A DNA stretch of 64,000 bases from Candidatus Woesearchaeota archaeon (GCA_023898365.1 CP060219.1:620001-684000), one strand, 5' to 3'. Positions 25,498 to 34,319 are shown, counted from the first letter of the stretch. Numbers and translations: made by a program. Notes: generated by a model not told the origin, from the sequence alone.

Positions 25498-26643
25498 ATG
25501 AATCCACGACAAGATTTTCCATTTTTTTCTAAACGACCAGAACTTGTTTTTCTTGATAGCGCAGCCAGTACGCAACGAGCAAAACCCGTACTTGATGCCA
25601 TGCAAGATTTTGAAGAATCCCATTACTCAAATGTCCATCGAGGTTCGAGCACCTTATCTGAAGAAGCAACAGAAAGCTACGAACAATCACGAGAAATTGT
25701 CGCCACATTTATTGGCGCGCAACCAGAACAACTTGTTTTTACCAGAGGAACAACAGAAGGATTAAATTTTGTTGCGCAAGCAAGAACCTACGCCTCGGTT
25801 CTCTACACGGAGCTTGAGCATAATTCAAATGTCTTGCCTTGGAAAATGCGTGCAAGACAAACCTTCCTCATGAAACCAACTGACTTGACTATAACTCCTG
25901 ACGAACTTAATGAGGCTCTTCAAGAACATAAACCGAAACTGGTAACTTTCACGCACACCTCAAACGTCACAGGCATAACAAACGATGTTAAAGAACTTTG
26001 TAAAGTGGCATCGGACAACAACGTGCAAAGCGTCATCGATTTTGCACAGGGCGCAGCAAGTTCACCCATTGACATTAAAAAAGTTCCTTGCACCTTTCTT
26101 GCATTTTCAAGTCATAAAATGTATGGTCCGACAGGCATTGGCGCGTTGTATGGTGCGGACTTAGAGGCTGAAAAACCTTTCCAATTCGGTGGAGGCATGG
26201 TTGATGCGATTAGTGAGAATAACATAACCTTTTCACCATCGCCACAAAAACACGAAGCTGGAACGCCACCTATTGTGCAAGCTGTTGGATTTGCCGCTGC
26301 AACAACGTACGTTAAAGAACACCAACGATACATTAAAGACAATGTCAAAGGAAAATTAGCAAAGGCATTAACCGAAGCATTACATAGCGTTCCTGGCGTT
26401 TCCCTTGTTGCCGAAAACACGTTCATCGGATCATTTACAACATCGCATCATTCCCATGATGTTGCGTATTTGCTTGGCGCACATAACATTGTCGCGCGAT
26501 CAGGTCATCATTGCGCGCAGCTTCTTGCAAAGAGAATTAATCCAACAGGAACTGTGCGAGCATCACTTGGCATATATAACACCCAAGAAGATATACAACA
26601 ACTAAAAGAAGCACTCGAACAAACAATGAAAAAGTTGGCGTAA
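25498..26643 (+). CDS. sufS: Cysteine desulfurase SufS
   Basis: SufS is a PLP enzyme that takes sulfur from cysteine and passes it as persulfide to SufU and then to SufB. The 381 residues have FLDSAASTQRAKPVLDAM, the N-terminal substrate region SNVHRGSSTLSEEATE, the cofactor region VIDFAQGAASSPIDIK, the PLP-binding Lys in FSSHKMYGPTGIGALYG and the catalytic Cys in RSGHHCAQLL. The C-terminal part is complete. It is followed 1 nt later by sufU, its usual partner. Confidence 0.96.
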   Translation: MNPRQDFPFFSKRPELVFLDSAASTQRAKPVLDAMQDFEESHYSNVHRGSSTLSEEATESYEQSREIVATFIGAQPEQLVFTRGTTEGLNFVAQARTYASVLYTELEHNSNVLPWKMRARQTFLMKPTDLTITPDELNEALQEHKPKLVTFTHTSNVTGITNDVKELCKVASDNNVQSVIDFAQGAASSPIDIKKVPCTFLAFSSHKMYGPTGIGALYGADLEAEKPFQFGGGMVDAISENNITFSPSPQKHEAGTPPIVQAVGFAAATTYVKEHQRYIKDNVKGKLAKALTEALHSVPGVSLVAENTFIGSFTTSHHSHDVAYLLGAHNIVARSGHHCAQLLAKRINPTGTVRASLGIYNTQEDIQQLKEALEQTMKKLA

Positions 26644-26644
26644 C

Positions 26645-27004
26645 ATGGAAGACATTTATTCTGCGCGTGTCCTTGAGGAATACAAACATCCAAAAAATTT
26701 TGGTACGCTGTCCTCTCCCACCCATCAATCAAAAGAAGCAAACTCGTGTGGAGACACCATCCATATGTTTTGCACAGTAAACAACTCAGTTATTACTGAA
26801 ATCAAATTTAGTGGTAAAGGATGCGCGATCAGTCTTGCAGCAGCGTCATTACTCACCGAATTTGTCAAAGGAAAAACAATTGCTGACGTAAACAAACTTA
26901 CTGAAAACGACATGCATCAATTACTGGGAATCACTGTTCCCCTTTCAAGAAAACATTGTGCGCGTCTTGCACTCACGTCGCTCAAAGAAGCTTTAGAAAA
27001 ATGA
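26645..27004 (+). CDS. sufU: SufU/IscU-like sulfur acceptor
   Basis: SufU accepts the persulfide from SufS. The 119-residue protein has the IscU-type fold with three conserved Cys: NSCGDTIHMF with the Asp two residues after the Cys, GKGCAISLAAASLLTEF, and RKHCARLAL. The insertion typical of bacterial SufU is not obvious, so it could also work as a scaffold. It overlaps sufC by ATGA. Confidence 0.94.
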   Translation: MEDIYSARVLEEYKHPKNFGTLSSPTHQSKEANSCGDTIHMFCTVNNSVITEIKFSGKGCAISLAAASLLTEFVKGKTIADVNKLTENDMHQLLGITVPLSRKHCARLALTSLKEALEK

Positions 27005-27756
27005 AACCAACACTAGAAGTAAAAAATCTGCACGTGACCATCAATGACAAAACAGTAATTGAACGGCTCACCATGACTCTTTGGCAAGGAAAACTCCATC
27101 TCCTTCTTGGACCAAATGGCTCAGGTAAATCAACGCTCGCACATGCTATTATGGCAAACCCGCACTATGGTGTCACCGGCTCAATTTTCTTAAACGGAGA
27201 AGACATCACCGAACTTGACGTTTCCGAACGAGCAAAAAAAGGAATATTCTTATCCTTCCAACATCCAACTGAAGTTGAAGGCGTCTCTGTCTTTCAATTC
27301 CTTCGTGCAGCGGCAACGGCACTGCGAGGAAAAGAACAACGCCTCCTTGATTTCAAAAAAGAAGTTATTCGAGCAGCAGACTTACTCGGTTACGATCACA
27401 CTTTTTTGCAACGACCCTTAAACAAAGGAATGAGTGGTGGTGAAAAAAAGAAAACAGAACTTCTGCAAATGATCATTCTCAAACCATCCCTTGCCATCCT
27501 TGACGAGATTGATAGTGGACTTGACGTGGATTCTATTAAACTCATTGCGCGAAGCATCGAAGTGCTCCGAGAAGAAAACCCGCAGAGTTGCATCTTACTG
27601 ATTACGCATTATGAAAACCTTCTTAAATATGTCAGAGCTGACCACACGCATGTTCTCAAAAATGGTCTGCTGGTCAAAGAAGGAGATCATACGTTAGCGG
27701 AACAGATTCAAAAAGAAGGGTTTGATGAAAAAAAGCCTGATATTTCCTTGGGGTGA
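27001..27756 (+). CDS. sufC: Fe-S assembly ATPase SufC
   Basis: SufC is the soluble ABC-type ATPase that drives conformational change in SufBD. From the ATG at 27,001 the protein has 251 residues: Walker A GPNGSGKST, the Q-loop with FLSFQHPTEVEGVSVFQFLR typical of SufC, the signature MSGGEKKKTELLQM, Walker B LAILDEIDSGLDVDSI and the switch His in LITHYENLLKYV. The gene order B-D-S-U-C differs from the common archaeal C-B-D order. Confidence 0.97.
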   Translation: MKPTLEVKNLHVTINDKTVIERLTMTLWQGKLHLLLGPNGSGKSTLAHAIMANPHYGVTGSIFLNGEDITELDVSERAKKGIFLSFQHPTEVEGVSVFQFLRAAATALRGKEQRLLDFKKEVIRAADLLGYDHTFLQRPLNKGMSGGEKKKTELLQMIILKPSLAILDEIDSGLDVDSIKLIARSIEVLREENPQSCILLITHYENLLKYVRADHTHVLKNGLLVKEGDHTLAEQIQKEGFDEKKPDISLG

Positions 27757-27762
27757 TTTTAG

Positions 27763-28437
27763 ATGAACACATACGAAACAACAATTATCAAACATGACAT
27801 GGTTGATGAATCAACCTTATTCTTGCACATCGCTAAACCAGAAGGGTTTTCTTATGAAGCAGGACAATTTATTATGCTTGAGCATGAAGGCGTGAAGCGA
27901 GCATACTCCTTATATTCTTCTCCAGAAGAAGATCATTTGCAGTTACTTATTCGCATTGTCACCGACGGAAAACTTACTGGTCATCTCAAAGAAGTGCGAG
28001 ACGAAACACCTGTTCATTTCACTGGTCCTTTTGGAAGATTTACCTTAAAAGACTCTCCAAGAAAAAAGATTTTTGTAGCGCTTGGCACTGGCCTTGCCCC
28101 CTTGCGTCCCATGATCGTTCACTTACAACAAACAGGATTTGCAGATGAAATGCAATTGTTTTACTCGGTGCGAGTCGCCTCGCAACTTGCAGGAAACGAT
28201 GAGTTTGTCGCATTAGCAGAAACGAACGCCAACTTCCACTACTATCCCTGTGTCACAAGAGACGACACCTGGCAAGGATATCAAGGACGCGTGCAAGGCA
28301 TACTGTTTGAAAAACTCTCAGACCCTGCAGGGCATGACTATTACTTGTGCGGGCTCACTGTTGCCGTAAAAGATATTACGCAGCAACTTCTCGAAAAAGG
28401 TGTGCCAAAAGAACAAATATTTTCAGAATCATATTAA
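27763..28437 (+). CDS. FNR-like flavin/NAD(P) oxidoreductase
   Basis: This is a 224-residue ferredoxin-NADP reductase-fold protein. The FAD domain has the RAYSLYSS motif (RxYS) and GPFGRFTL; the NAD(P) domain has KIFVALGTGLAPLRPMI and ends YYLCGLTVAVKDITQQLLEKGV. It starts 6 nt after sufC, so it is in the same operon. It probably supplies electrons for Fe-S assembly or for sulfur reduction in the SufS/SufU cycle; no ferredoxin is encoded nearby. The electron partner is therefore unknown. Confidence 0.85.
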   Translation: MNTYETTIIKHDMVDESTLFLHIAKPEGFSYEAGQFIMLEHEGVKRAYSLYSSPEEDHLQLLIRIVTDGKLTGHLKEVRDETPVHFTGPFGRFTLKDSPRKKIFVALGTGLAPLRPMIVHLQQTGFADEMQLFYSVRVASQLAGNDEFVALAETNANFHYYPCVTRDDTWQGYQGRVQGILFEKLSDPAGHDYYLCGLTVAVKDITQQLLEKGVPKEQIFSESY

Positions 28438-28454
28438 CAACGTGAGGACTAAAC

Positions 28455-29933
28455 ATGATATCGATCAAATTAATCGGAAAGGAAGAAAAAAAAGTAGATG
28501 CATTTGTCGCCTTCGTCTTTGAAAACGAAGTTGAACAAAACGTAAAAGATCTCGCTCATTTGCCTGATGCACTTCTCAAAGAAGTAAGTCGTCTTGTAAA
28601 ACAAAAACAGTTGCAAGGAAAAGAAAAAGAGGTTATGCCTCTCTCGACAATAGGTCTGCTTAAAGCACCATTCATTTTCTTTGTCGGATTAGGTAAGCGA
28701 GAAGATTTTTATGAACATACCTTGCGAAAAGCAAGTGCGCACGCAATAAAAACGTTGCAAGCACATAAATGTGTGCACGTTGTTTCAACGCTTCCAAACC
28801 TTCACGGCGAACTTGGATTAGATGAACTTCTCCAAGCAGCAGCAGAAGGATATGTGCTTGGTGAATACGCATATGACTTGTACAAAAAAGAGTTGCGAGA
28901 AAAACGGACAATAAAAACAATTTCTTTTTTAACACAGCAAACGCTTGCAACAGCAAACGCCCTAAAACGAGCAAGAATAGGAACAGAAGCAGTTTGTTAC
29001 GTTCGTGATTTAGTTAATATGCCTGCAGAATTTGCAACGCCAGCTTACCTTGAAAAAGAAGCGCGAGCACTTGCAAAAAAACATAAACTAAAAATTCGTG
29101 TGTATGGTAAAAAAGAATTAGTGAAAAACAAGATGAACGGTATCTTGGCAGTCGGCCAAGGATCTCGTCACGAACCACGACTTGTTGTTCTTGAATACAC
29201 TCCTTTAAAGAAAAAAGAAAGTTTAGCGCTTGTCGGCAAAGGGATTACATTTGATGCGGGCGGCTTAGGCATTAAACCTGCTGAGTACATGGAAGACATG
29301 AAAGGCGACATGGCGGGCGCGGCAACAGTGCTTGCAACACTCAAAGCAGCCATCGAACTTGGCATTAAGAAAAACATCAAAGTCTACCTCGGACTTGCAG
29401 AGAACATGCTTGGTGCAGCTGCATACAAACCAGGAGATATCATCACCATGTCAAATGGGACGACCGTAGAAGTGCTTCATACGGATGCCGAAGGAAGAGT
29501 CGTGCTTGGCGATGCGCTAGCACTTGCAGCAAAAGAAAACACTGCAATCTTTGACTTTGCAACGCTCACAGGTGCAGCAATTGTAGCACTAGGACATGAC
29601 ATGACTGCAGTTATGGGAAATGATGCAGATCTTGTCGAAGACGTTCTCGTTGCAAGCAGACGCGTTGGCGAAGAAGCATGGGAGTTACCTATGCGCGATC
29701 ATCATCGAGAACAGGTAAAAAGTGATGTTGCAGACATTCGTAACATTGGAAAACCACGCATGGGGCCTGGCACAATTACCGCAGGCTGCTTTTTAGAACA
29801 TTTTGTTGACAAACAACCCTGGGTGCATTTTGACATTGCAGGAACGGGACTTGCAAACGCAAAAACAGATCTTTCGCCACGAGGCGGCACAGGAGCAATC
29901 GTGCGTACCGTACTAGAATATTTGTTGATGTGA
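28455..29933 (+). CDS. pepA: M17 leucyl aminopeptidase
   Basis: A two-metal aminopeptidase of 492 residues that removes N-terminal residues from peptides in the cytoplasm. The N-terminal non-catalytic domain ends at about 180; the catalytic domain has VGKGITFDAGGLGIKP, the metal ligands in MKGDMAGAA, and the diagnostic HTDAEGRVVLGDALALA (NTDAEGR in the consensus). It lies 17 nt after the flavin reductase, and GTGAGGA is visible upstream. Its place at the end of a SUF operon is unusual; co-transcription may be incidental. Confidence 0.95.
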   Translation: MISIKLIGKEEKKVDAFVAFVFENEVEQNVKDLAHLPDALLKEVSRLVKQKQLQGKEKEVMPLSTIGLLKAPFIFFVGLGKREDFYEHTLRKASAHAIKTLQAHKCVHVVSTLPNLHGELGLDELLQAAAEGYVLGEYAYDLYKKELREKRTIKTISFLTQQTLATANALKRARIGTEAVCYVRDLVNMPAEFATPAYLEKEARALAKKHKLKIRVYGKKELVKNKMNGILAVGQGSRHEPRLVVLEYTPLKKKESLALVGKGITFDAGGLGIKPAEYMEDMKGDMAGAATVLATLKAAIELGIKKNIKVYLGLAENMLGAAAYKPGDIITMSNGTTVEVLHTDAEGRVVLGDALALAAKENTAIFDFATLTGAAIVALGHDMTAVMGNDADLVEDVLVASRRVGEEAWELPMRDHHREQVKSDVADIRNIGKPRMGPGTITAGCFLEHFVDKQPWVHFDIAGTGLANAKTDLSPRGGTGAIVRTVLEYLLM

Positions 29934-29935
29934 TT

Positions 29936-30691
29936 TTATTTCTTTGCTATTTGCCACAATGATGCAAAGTATTGCTTGAACGAGTCTGCGGTTTCGTTGT
30001 TTCTTATTCGAATAACTGTTGGTTCTGTGTGATGTATAGTGATAAATGTGGTGTTTTTGATGACGGTAATTTCAGTTGGCGTATCTTCAAATAAGAATCG
30101 CTTATCATATTTTTTTCCAATATTTTCTTCGATTTTTGCAACATATGCTTTATCGTGAATGTTGAAGAGAATTTTGATATGAAGTCCTTTTTCTGCTGCT
30201 AACCTTCCATATTTTGAGAAGAAGAGTTCCATTTTTTTTTGATCTTTTCCTCTGCTTGCCCCAATGATAAAAACTTCGGTTTTTTTTTGTACTGCTGCTA
30301 ATTCTTCTAAGAAAACGGTGCTTAATCCTTCCCACCCAAAAAATGTGTTGATATCTGGTTGGAGGTACTTTGTTTCTTTAATCTTTGTAAGTTGAGGTAA
30401 GAGGTCATTTACTTCTTCTTCGACTCGTTGTATTGACTCTTTTTTTCTGTGTAAATAGTCAATTATTTTGCTTGGTGCTGCCGCATCAAATTGTTTTACA
30501 TTGTTTTTGCTTGTGCTACTGATTAATCCTTTCGTTGTTAACTTTTCAATTACTTCATATACCTTTGATCCTGAGATCTTAGATTCATTAACTAATGGTG
30601 TTTTTGTTAAAGGGCCTTTTTGTAGGAGTGCAAGATATATTTTTATTTCTGCATTTGTTAATCCTATTTCTTTAAGCACACTTTCAAACAT
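29936..30691 (-). CDS. TrmB-family transcriptional regulator
   Basis: A 251-residue regulator. The N terminus is a TrmB-type winged helix: LKEIGLTNAEIKIYLALLQK, then GPLTKTPLVNESKISGSKVY and EVIEKLTTKGLISS. A coiled-coil linker follows (about 78-105), then a phospholipase-D-like sensor fold of the TrmB class. It lacks the full C-terminal sugar-binding lobe of the 338-residue Thermococcus TrmB. It is divergent from the acetyltransferase gene with only 56 bp between starts, and its gene is convergent with pepA (2-bp gap). The ligand is unknown. Confidence 0.88.
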   Translation of the reverse strand: MFESVLKEIGLTNAEIKIYLALLQKGPLTKTPLVNESKISGSKVYEVIEKLTTKGLISSTSKNNVKQFDAAAPSKIIDYLHRKKESIQRVEEEVNDLLPQLTKIKETKYLQPDINTFFGWEGLSTVFLEELAAVQKKTEVFIIGASRGKDQKKMELFFSKYGRLAAEKGLHIKILFNIHDKAYVAKIEENIGKKYDKRFLFEDTPTEITVIKNTTFITIHHTEPTVIRIRNNETADSFKQYFASLWQIAKK

Positions 30692-30715
30692 AGTAACCCC
30701 TTAAAGGTACCCCCA

Positions 30716-30725
30716 TATTTAAATA
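30716..30725. promoter_or_regulatory. Perfect palindromic TATA box between divergent genes
   Basis: TATTTAAATA is its own reverse complement and lies midway between the ATG of the TrmB gene (30,691) and that of the GNAT gene (30,748). Initiation 25 bp either way would produce leaderless messages in both directions. Next to it, GGGGTTAC and GGGGTACC (minus strand, 30,695-30,713) form an imperfect direct repeat that may be a regulator site. Confidence 0.6.
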
Positions 30726-30747
30726 CTTTATTATTGTACTTACTTCT

Positions 30748-31209
30748 ATGGGAGTACGTTTGCTACAAACTAAATTTGATATAGATCTTCGCCCTTGTGA
30801 ACCTGCACACATAGGCTTTATTTATGAGCTCATGCAGCAAAATCTTCGAGCCTATTTTGATGCAACGCCTGAGCGTTGGTCACGGCAAAAATTCAAAGAA
30901 GGATTTGTTCCAGATCGCATCACGCTTTTAGAACATCTTGCCATGCCCATTGGTTATTATGATGTTGAACCTTTGAATGGATTGTATGTTCACAACATAC
31001 AATTATCGCACGACTATAAAGGATTTGATGTCGGTCCTGCTGTAGTGACTCATTTAAAATCTGTAGCGCAGAACACCGGGCAGAGTTCTGTGTGGGGAAA
31101 AGTTTTTTATCATAATAAGGCAGCTCTACGTTTTTTCAAAAGTCAAGGATTTGCTGTTGTCAAGGATTTGCCCGAACAAAAATCGGTCATTCTTAGTGTT
31201 GAGGTATGA
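30748..31209 (+). CDS. GNAT-family N-acetyltransferase
   Basis: This 153-residue protein shows the GNAT fold: DIDLRPCEPAHIGFIYELM at the first strand, YVHNIQLSHDYKGFDVGPAV as motif A with a degenerate acetyl-CoA loop, and VFYHNKAALRFFKSQGFAVV as motif B, where N-x-x-A-x-x-F-[YF]-x-x-x-G-F is typical. The substrate cannot be inferred. It directly abuts the transporter gene (no gap). Confidence 0.85.
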   Translation: MGVRLLQTKFDIDLRPCEPAHIGFIYELMQQNLRAYFDATPERWSRQKFKEGFVPDRITLLEHLAMPIGYYDVEPLNGLYVHNIQLSHDYKGFDVGPAVVTHLKSVAQNTGQSSVWGKVFYHNKAALRFFKSQGFAVVKDLPEQKSVILSVEV

Positions 31210-31890
31210 ATGATATTGTTTATCTTTTTTGTTGTGGGTACGTTATCTTTATTGAGTGCTTGTATATTTTTTACGAAACATCAAGGACCTCTTTTCGCTG
31301 TAGGTATTTTTGCAAGTTTGTATGTTATTGCAAACATTTTAGCGACAAAACTCATACAAATTGGTCCATTCACTGTCACTGCAGGAATTCTCACCTATTC
31401 ACTAACCTTCTTTTTGACGGACTATTTATCTGAATTTTACGGTAAGAAAATTGCAAAAAAAGCAATATGGGCTGGCTTTCTTTCTCAGATTATTCTAGTG
31501 TTTTCGATATTTGTTTCACTTCATATAGATTCATCGCCCTTTTGGCCACACGACGATGCTTTTAGAATAATATTTGCAAACGCGCCAAGAATAGTGGTCG
31601 CATCTTTTGTCACTTACTTGCTGACACAATATCATGATGTGTGGGCTTTTGATTACTGGAAAAAAAAGACCGGAGGGAGGCATCTTTGGATTAGAAACAA
31701 TGCATCGACCATCGTCTCGCAAGCAATAGATTCTTTCTTATTTGCATTTTTAGCATTTTATGGATCTTTTCCAATTAATTCTTTGCTTGAATTAATCGTT
31801 GGAATGTTTATTCTCAAAACCATTATTGCTTTATTGGATACTCCATTTCTCTATCTGGTTAGGTATTATAATAAAAAGTCGTCTTTCTAA
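31210..31890 (+). CDS. YhhQ/VUT-family queuosine-precursor transporter
   Basis: A 226-residue membrane protein with about six helices. Family motifs are visible: IANILATKLIQIGPFTVTAG, FFLTDYLSEFYGKKIAKKAI and NNASTIVSQAIDSFLFAFLA, and a tail with LVGMFILKT-like spacing (LIVGMFILKTIIALLDTPF). YhhQ proteins import queuine-type 7-deazaguanine precursors. In archaea this could feed archaeosine synthesis when the organism cannot make preQ0 itself, in keeping with a reduced, partner-dependent lifestyle. That last step is inference. Confidence 0.88.
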   Translation: MILFIFFVVGTLSLLSACIFFTKHQGPLFAVGIFASLYVIANILATKLIQIGPFTVTAGILTYSLTFFLTDYLSEFYGKKIAKKAIWAGFLSQIILVFSIFVSLHIDSSPFWPHDDAFRIIFANAPRIVVASFVTYLLTQYHDVWAFDYWKKKTGGRHLWIRNNASTIVSQAIDSFLFAFLAFYGSFPINSLLELIVGMFILKTIIALLDTPFLYLVRYYNKKSSF

Positions 31891-31966
31891 ATGGCAATGA
31901 GACGCAACTGTTTTTGTAATGTTGATTTGCAAAACTTTTTTGAAGTTGTAGTCATTTCTAATTTCC

Positions 31967-32599
31967 ATGACCTTCAAATTGATTTGTTTTGACATGGATG
32001 GGGTGTTGTTCGATCAAAGAAACTTTTGGATGGAAGTCCATAAGGTCTTTGGTACGCTTGAAGAGGGGAAAGTTCTTACTGAAACATATTTGCACGCCGA
32101 TTATGAAAAACTCATTGAAGAAGTGATTGGCAGGTTGTGGCTTGGCAGGGATGCAACACCGTATTATGAACTGGTCAATTCATTGCAGTATATTCCTGGT
32201 ATTGCAGAACTTTTCGCTCATATCAAAAAAGAAGGTTATATGACTGCAATTATTTCTGGCGCGTCACTTGCTGTTGCAAGAAGAGTGCAAAAAGATTTTG
32301 GCGTAGATTTTCTTTTAGCAAATGATGTACGAATTGAAAACAACAAGTTCACTAAAGATTTCTTCTGGCCTGTTGGTAATGGTCATGATAATAAAGCAGA
32401 ATTGGTCAAACAACTCAGCAAGTTGCTTTCCATACCTTTGGAACAGATTACGTTCATCGGCGACTCACAGAATGATGCTGCAGCATTTAAGATTGTTGGC
32501 ACGTCTATTGCGTTTAATACAGATGATGATGACGTACTTGCCAAAGCGACCCATCAGGTCAAAGCGAAAGATTTACGGCAGCTCATTCCTCTTCTTTGA
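31967..32599 (+). CDS. HAD-superfamily phosphatase, phosphoserine-phosphatase-like
   Basis: This 210-residue enzyme begins with HAD motif I, LICFDMDGVLFDQ (DxDGV), then motif II IISGASLAVARRV, the motif III Lys in NKAELVKQL, and motif IV FIGDSQNDAAAF. The cap inserted after motif I is helical as in SerB-type phosphatases. Serine biosynthesis genes are not in the window, so the substrate stays open. No clear ribosome binding site is seen. Confidence 0.85.
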   Translation: MTFKLICFDMDGVLFDQRNFWMEVHKVFGTLEEGKVLTETYLHADYEKLIEEVIGRLWLGRDATPYYELVNSLQYIPGIAELFAHIKKEGYMTAIISGASLAVARRVQKDFGVDFLLANDVRIENNKFTKDFFWPVGNGHDNKAELVKQLSKLLSIPLEQITFIGDSQNDAAAFKIVGTSIAFNTDDDDVLAKATHQVKAKDLRQLIPLL

Positions 32600-32627
32600 A
32601 TATATATTCTGCATCTTCCTCCACAAG

Positions 32628-32637
32628 TTTTAAATAT
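32628..32637 (+). promoter_or_regulatory. TATA box for trxB
   Basis: TTTTAAATAT lies 23-32 bp before the ATG at 32,660 and predicts a leaderless message. Confidence 0.55.
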
Positions 32638-32659
32638 CTCCGTCTTATTCCTGAATGCC

Positions 32660-33580
32660 ATGGAAAACGTCATTATCTTGGGAAGTGGAGTTGCAGGAAA
32701 TACTGCGGCAGTGTATGCGGCGCGCGCCCATCTAAATCCCTTAGTTATTACGGGAAAAGAGGATGGGGGGCAAATTGCTACTACAACGGCTGTTGAGAAC
32801 TTTCCAGGGTTTCCTGAGGGGGTGCAAGGTCCAGAACTCGTTGCTAATATAAAGGCGCAAGCCGAAAAATTCGGTGCTCGCTTTGTATTTGGGTATTGTG
32901 AAGGGATTTCACAGCAGGGTTCGACTATTTCTGTTAAACTTGCAGATAAAACTCTTGAGACGAAGTCACTGATTATTGCTACGGGCGCGTCAGCAAGATA
33001 CTTAGGAATAGAATCAGAAAAAAAATACATTGGCAAGGGTGTCTCAACGTGCGCGACATGTGATGGCTATTTTACAAAAGGAAAACAAGTAGCAGTCATT
33101 GGTGGCGGCGATTCTGCAATGGAAGAAGCAAATTTTATTTCCAAGTTTGCAGAAAAAGTTTACATAATCCATCGAAGAGATGAGTTTCGTGCGTCTGAGA
33201 TTATGCAAAAAAAGACGTTTGACAATCCAAAAATTGAAGTCATATGGGATACAGGTGTCGAAGAAGTTCTTGGAGACCAGTTTGTTACTGGACTTAAACT
33301 TAAGAATCTTAAGACTGGTGAAGAGCGAACACTCGCTGTTGATTTCATGTTCTTAGCTATTGGACATATACCTAATACTGCGGTGTTCAAAGGTACTCTT
33401 GATCTTGATGAAAAAGGTTTTTTGAAAGTAACTGAGCGATCGCACACCAATCTTCCTGGCGTCTTTGGCGCAGGAGATGTTAAGGATCATTTATATCGAC
33501 AAGCAATTACTGCAGCAGGAAGTGGCTGCCAAGCAGCACTTGAAGCGCAACGCTATCTTGAATCGTTGGAGCACAGTTGA
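32660..33580 (+). CDS. trxB: Thioredoxin-disulfide reductase
   Basis: A low-molecular-weight flavin reductase of 306 residues. The FAD motif is VIILGSGVAGNTAAVYAARA, the redox-active pair is CATC in STCATCDGYF, the NAD(P) site is VIGGGDSAMEEA with HRRDEFRAS downstream, and the FAD C-terminal motif is GVFGAGDVKDHLYRQAITAAGSG. HRR-x-x-x-R indicates NADPH preference. No thioredoxin gene is adjacent; instead a small Cys4 protein follows after 4 nt and may be an electron partner. Confidence 0.96.
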   Translation: MENVIILGSGVAGNTAAVYAARAHLNPLVITGKEDGGQIATTTAVENFPGFPEGVQGPELVANIKAQAEKFGARFVFGYCEGISQQGSTISVKLADKTLETKSLIIATGASARYLGIESEKKYIGKGVSTCATCDGYFTKGKQVAVIGGGDSAMEEANFISKFAEKVYIIHRRDEFRASEIMQKKTFDNPKIEVIWDTGVEEVLGDQFVTGLKLKNLKTGEERTLAVDFMFLAIGHIPNTAVFKGTLDLDEKGFLKVTERSHTNLPGVFGAGDVKDHLYRQAITAAGSGCQAALEAQRYLESLEHS

Positions 33581-33584
33581 CACC

Positions 33585-33809
33585 ATGATCGTATACATTT
33601 GCGAAAGCTGCGGAGCAGAACATAAGGCGGACAAACCAGAGGTGTGTCTCCTTTGTAAACGATCTCATGACTTCTATGAGGATGAGCGTAATGAACCTTC
33701 TGCTGAAGACAAAGCGTATTCAAAACTCTTTGAAGATGCGGTGCACGAGCTTGAAACGTACGATGAAGGTGTTGACTTGGAGGAGTTCGAAGGTCGCTAC
33801 GAAGAGTAA
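33585..33809 (+). CDS. Rubredoxin/rubrerythrin-type Cys4 small protein
   Basis: A 74-residue acidic protein whose N-terminal half is a metal knuckle: YICESCGAEHKADKPEVCLLC, with two CxxC pairs 14 residues apart as in rubrerythrin C-terminal domains. The rest is an acidic helix. It binds Fe or Zn through four Cys. The start at 33,585 is the first ATG after trxB and gives the standard N terminus; the longer frame from 33,465 overlaps trxB and is not real. It is probably co-transcribed with trxB and may take part in peroxide or thiol electron transfer. Confidence 0.82.
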   Translation: MIVYICESCGAEHKADKPEVCLLCKRSHDFYEDERNEPSAEDKAYSKLFEDAVHELETYDEGVDLEEFEGRYEE

Positions 33810-33851
33810 GCGACGTGCTTCGAAAAATCTTCTGGTCATGTAAGAGCAAAG

Positions 33852-33860
33852 CTTATAAAA
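33852..33860 (+). promoter_or_regulatory. TATA box for the DUF2203 gene
   Basis: CTTATAAAA lies about 35-43 bp before the ATG at 33,895. A run of G (GGGGGGG) just before the ATG may serve as ribosome binding site. Confidence 0.55.
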
Positions 33861-33894
33861 TAGTGAACCATAATGAACTAGGATTCGGGGGGGA

Positions 33895-34302
33895 ATGATT
33901 GTGCAAACAGTTGAACACGTACAACAGAACATTAAAAGGATAAGTGCTATTTTAAAAGAGCTCATTGTTCTCTCAAAAGCACTCGATCTACTTGATGATA
34001 TGGATTTTTCTTCAGATAGTGAGGAAGAAGAAGTAAAAGCACTCATTACTGTTTCAAAGAATGAAGCAAAACTTCGTTTACAGTTCTATACGGAAATGGA
34101 AAAACTCTTCAAACTGGGAGGTATTGTTCGAGATCTTGACTCTGGCATCCTTGAGTTTAAAGTTCGTCATAAGCAGCGAGAAGTTATTGTTTGCTATCAA
34201 TATGGAGAAAGCGATCTTTCTGGCTGGTACGAAGAAGGAGAACGCTTTGTCGATAAACGCCCCCTTCGCGAGCTTGATCACCAGTTTGAGAAAAAAGACT
34301 AA
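33895..34302 (+). CDS. DUF2203 family protein
   Basis: A 135-residue cytoplasmic protein with an N-terminal helical pair and the DUF2203 C-terminal pattern LGGIVRDLDSGILEFKVRHKQREVIVCYQYGESDLSGWYEEGERFVDKRPL. The function of this family is unknown. A GTG at 33,901 is an alternative start. It is the last gene before the secreted-protein cassette, which has its own promoter. Confidence 0.85.
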   Translation: MIVQTVEHVQQNIKRISAILKELIVLSKALDLLDDMDFSSDSEEEEVKALITVSKNEAKLRLQFYTEMEKLFKLGGIVRDLDSGILEFKVRHKQREVIVCYQYGESDLSGWYEEGERFVDKRPLRELDHQFEKKD

Positions 34303-34319
34303 CTGTTCTCAGGGGGAAC

